Positions 17,167 through 25,309 of a DNA stretch of 40,246 nt are shown here, piece after piece. Below the pieces are notes generated by a model. The model was given only the letters and a program-made list of their open reading frames with translations, had not been told where the DNA came from and did not search any database. Each line of letters starts with the position of its first letter. Position 1 is the first letter of the stretch. Both the position numbers and the translations under genes were made by a program. This DNA comes from Planctomycetota bacterium (GTDB lineage: Bacteria > Planctomycetota > UBA1135 > UBA2386), in contig JAEUHS010000093.1 of NCBI GenBank assembly GCA_016794035.1, positions 1 to 40,246 on the forward strand, written 5' to 3'.

Positions 17167-19200
17167 ATGGGGGCCATGCACTCGTTCCTTCGCCGCGCCG
17201 CGCTGGGCGCCGTGTCGTTGTTCGCCGTCGCCGTTCCCGCCCAGGACGAACTGGGCCTCGGCAAGATGTGGACGTTCGAGCGGCCGCCGCTCGAGTACCT
17301 GAAGCGCGAATACGGCTTCGAGGCCGGCGAGCAGTGGTGGAACACGCTGCGGCTCGCGTCGCTGCGTTTCGGTCGCGGCTGTTCGGCGTCGTTCGTCTCG
17401 CCGCAGGGTCTGATCCTGACCAATCACCACTGCGTGCGCGACGGCATCGCGCAGGTGCAGGGCGACAACGACTGGGTGCGCGACGGCTTCGTCGCCAACG
17501 ACCGGGACGGTGAGGTGCGCGTGCCGGGACTGACGGTGCAGCAGCTGATCGACATGCGCGATGTGACGGCGGACGTGGTCGACGGCGTGCGCGACGACAT
17601 GACGCCCGAAGACGCCGAGAAGCGCCGCGAGAGCAATCGACAGCGCATCCTCGCCGAGGCGCGCGCCGCCGACGCGACGCTGGAGCCACAGCTGGTGAAG
17701 CTGTTCCAGGGCGGTGTCTGGCAGCTCTACCGCTATCGCGTGTTCGACGACATCCGCCTGGTGATGGCGCCGCAGCTGCAGGTGTCGCACTTCGGCGGCG
17801 ACCCCGACAACTTCGTCTACCCGCGCTACGCGATCGACTTCGCGTTCTGCCGTGCCTACGTCGACGGCAAGCCGGCCGACACGTCGAGCTGCTACTTCCC
17901 GTGGGGCGACGGTCCCGAGGCAGGCGACCTCGTGTTCCTGACCGGCAATCCCGGCGGCACGCAGCGGCTGCTGACCATGTCGCAGCTGATGTATCGCCGC
18001 AACGCGCGCTACCCCCGGGTGCGCGAGCTGATCGACTCCCGCATCGAGATCCTGCGCGAGTTCGCCGCCAAGAGCGCCGAGGCCGAGAAGCAGCTGCGCA
18101 CGTCGATCCTCGGCCTCGAGAACGCGCAGAAGCTCTATCGCGGCGAGCATCAGGCGCTGCTGAACCCCAACTTCATCCTGCGCAAGCGCGAGGCCGAACT
18201 CGCGTTCCAGGAGCGGGCGCAGAAGCTGGGCTTCGGCGCCGAGATCGCGGTCTGGGACCAGCTGACCGAGTTGATGCAGGACAAGGTCGACCTCGAGGCG
18301 CCGCTCAACTTCCACAGTGCCGGCGGCAGTCCGCTGATGCTGCGGGCGTTCGCGGTGCTCGACTTCGCGGCGACCGGCGACGAGGCGAAGGCGAAGCTCG
18401 CGCGCGACACGGTCTGCAGGCGCGACGACGTGCAGGAGGCGCTGTTCGCCGACCATCTGCGACGCGCGCGCGGGCGTCTGCTCGGCGGCGATCCCTATGT
18501 CGCCGCCATGCTCGACGATGCGCAGCCGAACGAGGCGGTCGAGCGCCTGGTGACGAGCAGTCGGCTGGCGGACGATGCGTTCCTCGACCAGCTGCTGGCC
18601 GGTGGTCGCGAGGCGATCGAGGCGAGCGACGACGCCGCGTTGGTCGCGGCGCGTGTCGTGCTGCCGCTCACCCGCCAGAACCAGGCGCGCCAGTCGGTGA
18701 TCGATGCGAAGGAGGCGGCGCTCGGTGAACGCATCGGCAAGCTGCTGTTCGCGGTCTACGGTCACGACGTGTCGCCGGATGCGACGTTCACGCTGCGGTG
18801 GAGCGACGGCCGCGTCGCCGGCTATCCCTACAACGGCACGGTCGCGCCGTGGCGCACCGTGTTCCACGGCCTGTTCGCGCGCAACGCCGAGTTCGACGGC
18901 AAGCACCCGTTCGATCTGCCGGAGCAGTGGCTGCTCGCCGCGGACCGCTTCGACATGCGTACGCCGATCGACTTCGTCTGCACGGTCGACGCGACCGGCG
19001 GCAATTCCGGCAGTCCGATCATCAACACGCGCGGCGAGTTCTCGGGCGTGTTGTTCGACGGCAACATCGAATCGCTGGCCAACGAGTTCCTCTACGGCGA
19101 GCGCGTCGAGCGCAGCATCTGCGTGCACCCGCAGGCGATCGTCGAGGCGCTGCGCAAGATCTACGACGCCCGTCCGCTGCTGCGCGAGATCGGCCGGTAG
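17167..19200 (+). CDS. S46 family dipeptidyl-peptidase (DPP7-like)
   Basis: A 677-residue periplasmic serine exopeptidase that removes dipeptides from peptide N-termini. A signal peptide ends at about VPAQ (residue 26). The catalytic residues are visible: His in TNHHC (87/88), Asp in GGDPDNFVYPR (near 212-214) and Ser614 in TGGNSGSP. Eighteen residues after the Ser is Gly632 in FDGN. In this family Gly here marks DPP7-like enzymes that prefer hydrophobic P1 residues, whereas Arg marks DPP11, which prefers Asp/Glu. An in-frame ATG at 17176 preceded by GGGGG is an alternative start. Two amidohydrolases follow. Confidence 0.93.
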   Translation: MGAMHSFLRRAALGAVSLFAVAVPAQDELGLGKMWTFERPPLEYLKREYGFEAGEQWWNTLRLASLRFGRGCSASFVSPQGLILTNHHCVRDGIAQVQGDNDWVRDGFVANDRDGEVRVPGLTVQQLIDMRDVTADVVDGVRDDMTPEDAEKRRESNRQRILAEARAADATLEPQLVKLFQGGVWQLYRYRVFDDIRLVMAPQLQVSHFGGDPDNFVYPRYAIDFAFCRAYVDGKPADTSSCYFPWGDGPEAGDLVFLTGNPGGTQRLLTMSQLMYRRNARYPRVRELIDSRIEILREFAAKSAEAEKQLRTSILGLENAQKLYRGEHQALLNPNFILRKREAELAFQERAQKLGFGAEIAVWDQLTELMQDKVDLEAPLNFHSAGGSPLMLRAFAVLDFAATGDEAKAKLARDTVCRRDDVQEALFADHLRRARGRLLGGDPYVAAMLDDAQPNEAVERLVTSSRLADDAFLDQLLAGGREAIEASDDAALVAARVVLPLTRQNQARQSVIDAKEAALGERIGKLLFAVYGHDVSPDATFTLRWSDGRVAGYPYNGTVAPWRTVFHGLFARNAEFDGKHPFDLPEQWLLAADRFDMRTPIDFVCTVDATGGNSGSPIINTRGEFSGVLFDGNIESLANEFLYGERVERSICVHPQAIVEALRKIYDARPLLREIGR

Positions 19201-19253
19201 CGACCTGCCGGGCCCGTGCTTGGATCGGCGCGCGCGGCTCGTAGGCTGCCGGG

Positions 19254-20558
19254 ATGGTGCGCCGACTCCTGCTGCTCGTGATCCTGCCCGTGTTGCCTGC
19301 CGTTGCCGCTGCGCAGGACCTGCGGGCGTTCGTGGGGGCGAGGATCGAGCCGGTCGACGGGCCGGCGATCGCCGACGGCGTGTTGCTGGTGCGCGGCGGT
19401 CGCATCGCCGCAGTCGGCGCGCGCACGAGCCTGTCGGTGCCCGCCGACGCGGCGGTCGTCGACTGCAGCGGCCGCACGATCCTGCCGGGCCTCGTCTGCA
19501 GCCACTCGCACATCGGCGCGGTCGCGGGCGCCGACGGCAGCGGCCCGATCCAGCCCGAGGTGCGCGCGCTCGACTCGATCAACCCGCGCGATCCCGGCAT
19601 CCAGAAGGCGCAGGCCGGCGGCATCACGACGGCCAACATCATGCCGGGCAGCGGCCACCTGCTGTCCGGGCAGACCGTCTACGCCAAGCTGCGCGACGCG
19701 CGCACGGTCGAGGGCCTCTTGATCAAGAACGCCGACGGCAGCATCGCCGGCGGCATCAAGATGGCGAACGGCACCAACCCGCAGCGCGACCCGCCGTTCG
19801 CCGGCACGCGCGGCAAGGCCGCGGCCCTGATGCGCGCCCAGCTGCACCGCGCGCGCGAGTACCAGCGCAAGGTCGCCGCCGCGAACGGCGACCCCGACAA
19901 GCTGCCCGAACGCAGCCTCGGCATGGAGGCGCTGGTCGAGGCGCTGGAGGGCAAGCGCATCGTGCACCACCACACGCACCGCAGCGACGACATCCTGACG
20001 GTGCTGCGTCTGCGCGAGGAGTTCGGCTTCCGCGTCGTGTTGCACCACGTCAGCGAAGGCGGCCTGGTCGCGCCCGAGATCGCCGCCGCGAAGGTGCCGT
20101 GCTCGGTGATCGTGATCGACTCGCCGGGCGGCAAGCTCGAGGCGTCGCGGCTGTCGCTCGACACCGGCGCCGTGCTCGACCGCGCCGGCGTGCTGGTCGG
20201 CTTCCACACCGACGACGGCATCACCGACAGCCGGCTGTTCCTGCGTTCGCCGGCGCTGGCGATCCGCGCCGGCATGGACCGACAGAAGGCGCTCGAGGCG
20301 GTGACGATCGCCAACGCGAAGATGCTCGATCTGCAGGATCGCATCGGCACGCTGACGGCCGGCAAGGACGCGGACTTCGTCGTGCTGTCGGGCGATCCGT
20401 TCTCGGTCCACACGCGCGTGCTGCAGACCTGGGTCGAAGGCGAGAAGGTGTTCGACCTCGACGACCCGAACGACCGATTGATGGCCATGGGCGGCTACGG
20501 CGCCAGCGACGACCAGGCGATGTCCATGTGCTGCTACGGCATCCAGGGAGGGCAGTGA
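19254..20558 (+). CDS. Exported amidohydrolase (imidazolonepropionase/prolidase-like)
   Basis: A 434-residue metal-dependent hydrolase of the amidohydrolase superfamily with an N-terminal signal peptide ending near AAAQ (residue 21). The metal-binding HxH is present as CSHSHIG, after the usual ILPGLV strand. Later candidates are HHHTH, HHVSEG and HTDD, which match the remaining His and the catalytic Asp, and the C-terminal GKDADFVVLSGDP is typical of the family. The substrate is unknown; relatives cleave Xaa-Pro or Xaa-Arg dipeptides or cyclic amides. It follows the S46 peptidase by 53 bp and precedes a paralogue by 2 bp, suggesting joint degradation of peptides in the envelope. Confidence 0.88.
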   Translation: MVRRLLLLVILPVLPAVAAAQDLRAFVGARIEPVDGPAIADGVLLVRGGRIAAVGARTSLSVPADAAVVDCSGRTILPGLVCSHSHIGAVAGADGSGPIQPEVRALDSINPRDPGIQKAQAGGITTANIMPGSGHLLSGQTVYAKLRDARTVEGLLIKNADGSIAGGIKMANGTNPQRDPPFAGTRGKAAALMRAQLHRAREYQRKVAAANGDPDKLPERSLGMEALVEALEGKRIVHHHTHRSDDILTVLRLREEFGFRVVLHHVSEGGLVAPEIAAAKVPCSVIVIDSPGGKLEASRLSLDTGAVLDRAGVLVGFHTDDGITDSRLFLRSPALAIRAGMDRQKALEAVTIANAKMLDLQDRIGTLTAGKDADFVVLSGDPFSVHTRVLQTWVEGEKVFDLDDPNDRLMAMGGYGASDDQAMSMCCYGIQGGQ

Positions 20559-20560
20559 CC

Positions 20561-21769
20561 ATGCTGGCGATCCCGTTGACGGCCGTGCTCGTCGCCGCCG
20601 TGCCGCAGGGCGACGCGCCGCCGCGCGCCTTCGCGGTGGTCGGCGCGAAGGTGTTCACGATGGCCGGCACACCGATCGACGACGGCGTCGTGCTGGTGCG
20701 CGACGGCAGGATCGAACGCGTCGGCACCGCGGCCGAGGTCGCCCTGCCGGCGGACCTGCCTGTGCTGCGCGCCGCCGTCGTCACGCCGGGCCTGATCGAC
20801 GCGCACGCGACGGTCGGCCTGACCGGGCTGCTCAACATCCCGCACGACCAGGACCAGCTCGAACGTTCGGCGGCGGCGCAGCCCGAACTGCGCGCGATCG
20901 ACGCGTTCAACCCGCGCGACGAACTGGTCGGCTGGCTGCGCCGCCTCGGCATCACGACGGTGCACACCGGCCACGGCCCGGGCGCGCTGGTCGCGGGCCA
21001 GACCATGGTCGTCAAGACGCGTGGTCGCGCCGTCGACGAGGACGTGCTCGTGCCGCTGGCGATGGTGGCGGTCACGCTCGGCGACGGCGGCCGCGCTGCG
21101 AGCGGCAAGTCGCCCGGCACGCGCGCGAAGTCGGTGGCGATGCTGCGCGAGCTGTTGCAGAAGGCGCGCGAGTACGCGGCGAAGCGGGCCAAGGACGCCG
21201 ACACGCCGGTCGACCTCGGCCTCGACGTGATGGCGCAGGTGCTGGCGAAGCAGATCCCGCTGCTGGTCACCGCGCACCGCGCCAACGACCTGCAGTCGGC
21301 GCTGCGCGTCGCCAAGGAGTTCGACCTGCGCATCGTGCTCGACGGCGCCGCCGAGGCGTACCTGCTGCTGCCGGAGATCCGGTCCGCCGGCGTCTGGGTG
21401 CTGCCGCATCCGGCGATGGCACGCACCGACGGCGAGCTGAAGAACGGCACCATGGAGCTGCCGAAGCTGCTGCTCGACGCCAAGATCCCGTTCGCGCTGC
21501 AGAGCGGCTTCGAGAGCTACGTGCCGAAGACGCGCGTCGTGTTGTGGGAGGCCGGCGTCGCGATCGGCCACGGCCTGCCGGCCGAGGCGGCGCTGCGCGC
21601 GTTGACCGTCGACGCCGCGCGCCTGCTCGGCGTCGACGCGCGCGTCGGCTCGCTGGCCGCCGGCAAGGACGCGGACCTCGCGCTGTGGGACGGCGACCCG
21701 TTCGAGTACACGACGCACTGTGTCGGCACCGTGATCGACGGCGTGCAGTACGTCGAAGGGCCGCGCTGA
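20561..21769 (+). CDS. Amidohydrolase paralogue with degenerate metal site
   Basis: A 402-residue protein homologous to the preceding gene: both share VGAxI...DGVxLVRxGRI, a NPRD segment, a GxxLxxGQTxxxK block and the C-terminal GKDADLALWDGDP. The metal-binding HxH is DAHATVG here, keeping the first His and losing the second; the later positions read TAHRAND and LQSGFESY in place of His-rich motifs. It may be inactive, bind metal differently, or pair with its neighbour. I chose ATG 20561 because GGGAGGG lies 8 bases upstream; a GTG at 20555 overlapping the previous stop is possible. The signal peptide is short. Confidence 0.85.
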   Translation: MLAIPLTAVLVAAVPQGDAPPRAFAVVGAKVFTMAGTPIDDGVVLVRDGRIERVGTAAEVALPADLPVLRAAVVTPGLIDAHATVGLTGLLNIPHDQDQLERSAAAQPELRAIDAFNPRDELVGWLRRLGITTVHTGHGPGALVAGQTMVVKTRGRAVDEDVLVPLAMVAVTLGDGGRAASGKSPGTRAKSVAMLRELLQKAREYAAKRAKDADTPVDLGLDVMAQVLAKQIPLLVTAHRANDLQSALRVAKEFDLRIVLDGAAEAYLLLPEIRSAGVWVLPHPAMARTDGELKNGTMELPKLLLDAKIPFALQSGFESYVPKTRVVLWEAGVAIGHGLPAEAALRALTVDAARLLGVDARVGSLAAGKDADLALWDGDPFEYTTHCVGTVIDGVQYVEGPR

Positions 21770-21840
21770 GACCGGGTCGCTGGCCGCGGCGCGCAGCGAA
21801 CGGGTATGGTCGCGGCCTGCCGATGAGGAGCCCGATCCAC

Positions 21841-23127
21841 ATGCCGAACGTCCGCCGCCACCTGTTCTCGTTGCCGCTGCTGCTGGCCCTGCCGTTGTTC
21901 GCGCAGGAACCTGCCCCGAAGACCACCGCCGCCGCCGGGCCGGTGCTGGTGCTGACGACCAGCGACGCCGGCATCGCGCACGTCGTCGCCGAGGGGCTCG
22001 GCTACGTCGACGACCTGCCCGCCGCGCCCGCCGACGGCCACTACATCGTGTCGCTGGGCGGCGACCGCGCGTGCCAGGTCGGGACGGCGGCGGGCAAGGT
22101 CGACCTGTTCGAGGTGATCGCCGAACCGGGTCCGCTGATGGACGCGTTCGCCGAGCAGATCGAGGCCGGCGTGCCGATGGTGCGCGGCGCGTTCACCGTC
22201 GGCATGCAACAGGCCGGCATGTCGGCGAAGGACGCGATGGCGCTGGTGCAGGACGTGCTCGACTTCCCGCGCCAGCTGCAGAAGCTCACGATCAAGGTCG
22301 TCGGCGATCCGACGGCGATCCCGGAGTCGGGTCTCGACGTGACGCTCGACCTCGACGGCAAGGCGGGCACCGGGTTCGCCAGCCTGATGGCCAAGCTCGC
22401 GCCGAGCGATCAGGGCGCGCCGCAACTGCCCGGCGACGGCTCCCTGATGCAGTTCCGTCTGTCGCTGACGCCGCTGGCGCTGCAGGCGCTGGTGCGGCCG
22501 TTCACCGCATTCTCCGCCGGCATCACGAGCCGCACCGAGGAGCAGCGCCAACGCGCGACCGCGATGATGGAGCGGTGGATCGAGCTCTACGACGGCGGCT
22601 GCTGTGTGGCGTTCGACGCGACCATGCGCGCGCACATGCTGATCGGCGTGCTCGACAGCGACAAGGTGCGGGCGCTGACGAGCAGCGAGGACTACCTCGA
22701 GGCGGCCAGGGCGCAGCAGCTGCCGAATCGCGACCTCGAGATCGAGGTGGCCGTCGACGCGTTCGAGCATCGCGGCGTCAAGTTCCTGCAGACCAAGGTC
22801 ACCGGCAGCGAGCCGAACCCGATCATGCCCGACGGCGAGCTCGTCACGCGCATCGGCGCCGGCGGCAACTACGTGATGATGACGATGGGCGGCGACGAGG
22901 CGTTCGCGAAGTCGATCGTCGACGCGGTGCTCGACCGGAAGGTGAGCCGCGCGCCGCTGCCCGACGCGGCGCTGGCCTGGAGTTCGATCGACCTGCGTGG
23001 TCTGGCCCGGCTGCTGCTGCCCGGCGTGGGCATGGGCGGGGAACCCGGTGAGGACATGCCGTCGCGGCTGACGGTGCGTCTCGGCAAGCGCGGCACCGGG
23101 CTGCAGCTGAAGCTGCACATGCAGTGA
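21841..23127 (+). CDS. Secreted protein of unknown function
   Basis: A 428-residue protein with a signal peptide (MPNVRRHLFSLPLLLALPLF ending near AQ, residue 22). The rest alternates predicted strands and helices with no recognised catalytic motif. The overall style (short beta strands, SGLDVTLDLDGK, LIGVLDSDKVRAL) resembles DUF3352-like or other large secreted planctomycete proteins, but I cannot assign it. The ATG at 21841 has GAGGAG about 10 bases upstream; an in-frame ATG at 21823 would add six residues. It is the last gene of the plus-strand run that begins at 16015. Confidence 0.72.
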   Translation: MPNVRRHLFSLPLLLALPLFAQEPAPKTTAAAGPVLVLTTSDAGIAHVVAEGLGYVDDLPAAPADGHYIVSLGGDRACQVGTAAGKVDLFEVIAEPGPLMDAFAEQIEAGVPMVRGAFTVGMQQAGMSAKDAMALVQDVLDFPRQLQKLTIKVVGDPTAIPESGLDVTLDLDGKAGTGFASLMAKLAPSDQGAPQLPGDGSLMQFRLSLTPLALQALVRPFTAFSAGITSRTEEQRQRATAMMERWIELYDGGCCVAFDATMRAHMLIGVLDSDKVRALTSSEDYLEAARAQQLPNRDLEIEVAVDAFEHRGVKFLQTKVTGSEPNPIMPDGELVTRIGAGGNYVMMTMGGDEAFAKSIVDAVLDRKVSRAPLPDAALAWSSIDLRGLARLLLPGVGMGGEPGEDMPSRLTVRLGKRGTGLQLKLHMQ

Positions 23128-23329
23128 TGTTCGCGCGTCGCATCGGCGTGCTGCGCGCGGGCCGCCTGCCGTTCGCCACCACCACGGTCGGCCGGCAGAG
23201 ATGCCGGACGACCGGTGGTGCCGATCAGCAGTCCTTCATCCGTGCGGACGCGGACCCCGAGGCATGGAACGTCGTTGCGACCCGGGCTTTCGCCGCTGAG
23301 CTGCGGCGCGCAGCGCCGTCAGCTCCAGC

Positions 23330-23359
23330 ACGGGCGGGCGTAGCCGCTACCCCGCCCGT
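23330..23359. terminator. Hairpin between convergent genes (candidate bidirectional terminator)
   Basis: Two GC-rich arms, ACGGGCGGGCGTAGC (23330-23344) and CGCTACCCCGCCCGT (23345-23359), pair with a single mismatch in the stem. They lie 3 bp from the stop of the transporter gene and about 200 bp after the secreted protein. There is no U-run, so intrinsic termination would be weak. The rest of 23128-23362 holds no gene I can support. Confidence 0.45.
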
Positions 23360-23362
23360 TCC

Positions 23363-24733
23363 CTAGTAGTAGCGCAGCAGCACGTAGACGTGCGAGATCA
23401 CCAGCGTCAGCAGCATCGTCGGGACGCCGAACTTCAGGAACCGGCCGAACGTGATCTTGTGGCCGGCGCGACCGGCGAGGCCGACGACGACGACGTTGGC
23501 CGAGGCGCCGATCGCGGTCGCGTTGCCGCCGAGGCAGGAGCCGAGCGCGAACGACCACCACACCGGCTGCAGCACCGGCGCGTGCAGCGTCTCCAGCGGC
23601 AGGTTGTTCGGGTCGGCCTGGCCGCCGTGCAGCACGCTGTTGGCCATGTCGAGCACCAGCGGGTTCATGGTCGCGACGTAGGGGATGTTGTCGACGACGG
23701 CCGACAGCGCCGCCGAGAACCACAGCAGCGAGAACGCCGTCGTCTTCATGCTGTCGGCGGTCGGGCCGGTGGCCTGGATCACCATCGCCGAGATGTCGCG
23801 CACGATGCCGACCTTGACGATGCCGCCGATGACCAGGAACAGGCCCATGAAGAAGAAGATCGTCGGCCACTCGACCTCGGCCAGCACGCGGTTCGGCTCG
23901 CCGCGCGAGATCAGCAGCAGCAGCGCGGCGCCGGTCAGCGCCACGGTCGCCGGCTCGAGCTGCAGCGTCGAGTGCATCGTGAAGCCGACCAGCGTCAGCG
24001 CGAGCACGCTCAGCGACTTCACCGCCAGCGAGCGGTCCTTGATCATCCGGCGCTCGTCCATCGCCAGCACGCGCTGGCGCTTGTGCTCGTCGACCCGCAG
24101 GCGCTTGCCGAAGAACACCCGCAGCGCGATCAGGAACGCCACCATGATCACCAGCACGGCCGGCGTCAGGTGGAACAGGAAGTCGTCGAACGTGAACCGC
24201 GCGCGCGCCGCGATCAGGATGTTCGGCGGATCGCCGATCAGTGTCGCCGTGCCGCCGATGTTGGATGCCATCGCCTCCGCCAGCAGGAACGGGATCGGGT
24301 CGACGTCCAGTTCGTCGGCGATCAGCAGCGTCACCGGCGCCACCAGCAGCACCGTGGTCACGTTGTCGAGCAGCGCCGAGGCCAGGGCCGTCAGCGCGCA
24401 GAACAGCAGCATGATCGGCAGCGGACGGCCGCGGCCGAGTTTGGCCACCTTGATCGCCGCCCAGCCGAAGATGCCGGTGTGTCCGATCACGTTGACCAGC
24501 ACCATCATCGAGATCAGCAGGAACACGACGCCGTGGTCGATGCCGAAGTGCGGCGAGTGGAACGCCTCCTCCTGCGACAGGATGCCCAGCGCGATCGTCA
24601 GCGCGCCGCCGAACAGCGCCGCCTTGGTCTTGTGCACCTTCTCGCTGACGATCAGCACGAAGGTGACGACGAACAGCGTCGCGGCGAGCCAGTAGGTCGT
24701 GCCGTGCACCGTGGCGTGGTCGATAGCGGGCAT
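23363..24733 (-). CDS. NhaD/ArsB-type ion transporter
   Basis: A 456-residue membrane protein of the ion-transporter superfamily that includes NhaD Na+/H+ antiporters, ArsB and CitM. About eleven hydrophobic helices are visible. The two re-entrant signature regions are present: LDNVTTVLLVAPV (near 122-134) with NIGGTATLIGDPPNILIA, and in the second half DNIPYVATMNPL with GGNATAIGASANVVVVGLAG. The paired NIGG.ATxIGDPPN and GGNATxIGASAN motifs are typical of NhaD-type proteins. The likely role is sodium or anion export at the inner membrane. The CBS-pair gene lies 27 bp upstream on the same strand. Confidence 0.88.
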   Translation of the reverse strand: MPAIDHATVHGTTYWLAATLFVVTFVLIVSEKVHKTKAALFGGALTIALGILSQEEAFHSPHFGIDHGVVFLLISMMVLVNVIGHTGIFGWAAIKVAKLGRGRPLPIMLLFCALTALASALLDNVTTVLLVAPVTLLIADELDVDPIPFLLAEAMASNIGGTATLIGDPPNILIAARARFTFDDFLFHLTPAVLVIMVAFLIALRVFFGKRLRVDEHKRQRVLAMDERRMIKDRSLAVKSLSVLALTLVGFTMHSTLQLEPATVALTGAALLLLISRGEPNRVLAEVEWPTIFFFMGLFLVIGGIVKVGIVRDISAMVIQATGPTADSMKTTAFSLLWFSAALSAVVDNIPYVATMNPLVLDMANSVLHGGQADPNNLPLETLHAPVLQPVWWSFALGSCLGGNATAIGASANVVVVGLAGRAGHKITFGRFLKFGVPTMLLTLVISHVYVLLRYY

Positions 24734-24760
24734 CGCGTTCCTGAGGGGTGAGGCGGTGGA

Positions 24761-25204
24761 TCAGTCGTCCACGCTGCCGCGCACGAGCTTGAGCACGCTG
24801 CGTCGTGTCACGGCGCCGACGAACCGACCGTCGTCGACGATCGGCACGGTCTTGTGGCCACGCCGCACGAACATCGCCACGGCTTGCATCACCGAGGCGT
24901 CGGGCGGCAACGTGTCGACGTCGCGCACCATGGCGTGATGCACCTGCACGTTGCGCAGCTTGCCCAGTTCCTCTTCGAAGAACGACGCGTGCAGCACGTG
25001 GGCGAGGTTCTCGTCCATCGCCAGATAGGCCGGCACCAGCTGCTTCAGCACGTCGGTCGCCGAGACGACGCCGACCAGGCGGTCGCCGTCGACGACCGAC
25101 GCCGTGGTCTGGTTGCCGGCCAGGATGCCGTCGACCAGCGCGAACAGCGTCGCGTTCGGACTGACGACGAACGGGGAATGGACGAGGGCGTCTCGGACGA
25201 GCAT
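24761..25204 (-). CDS. CBS-pair domain protein
   Basis: A 147-residue cytoplasmic protein made almost wholly of two CBS motifs: the first around FALVDGILAGNQTTASVVDG and GVVSATDVLK, the second around VMQAVAMFVRRGHKTVPIVD and GAVTRRSVLK. Such pairs bind adenine nucleotides or S-adenosylmethionine and regulate enzymes or transporters. The ATG at 25204 begins directly at the domain; a longer frame upstream to 25297 is Arg-rich and probably non-coding. Its position immediately ahead of the transporter, 27 bp apart, suggests it senses energy state for that transporter. Confidence 0.88.
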   Translation of the reverse strand: MLVRDALVHSPFVVSPNATLFALVDGILAGNQTTASVVDGDRLVGVVSATDVLKQLVPAYLAMDENLAHVLHASFFEEELGKLRNVQVHHAMVRDVDTLPPDASVMQAVAMFVRRGHKTVPIVDDGRFVGAVTRRSVLKLVRGSVDD

Positions 25205-25309
25205 GGCAGTGCGACGGGAGAGGCGCCCAGCATGGCGCGCCGGCCGGCGCGCGCGATGGGGGATACTGCGTAGGCGGCCGTATCTGGTGACCGGCACGGC
25301 GCTCGAGCG

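Noticed and set aside
16021..19128. A very long open frame on the minus strand opposite the SDR and S46 peptidase genes
   Set aside because: It is antisense to two clearly identified genes, is Arg/Ala/Val-rich as expected for a GC-rich shadow frame, and shows no domain.
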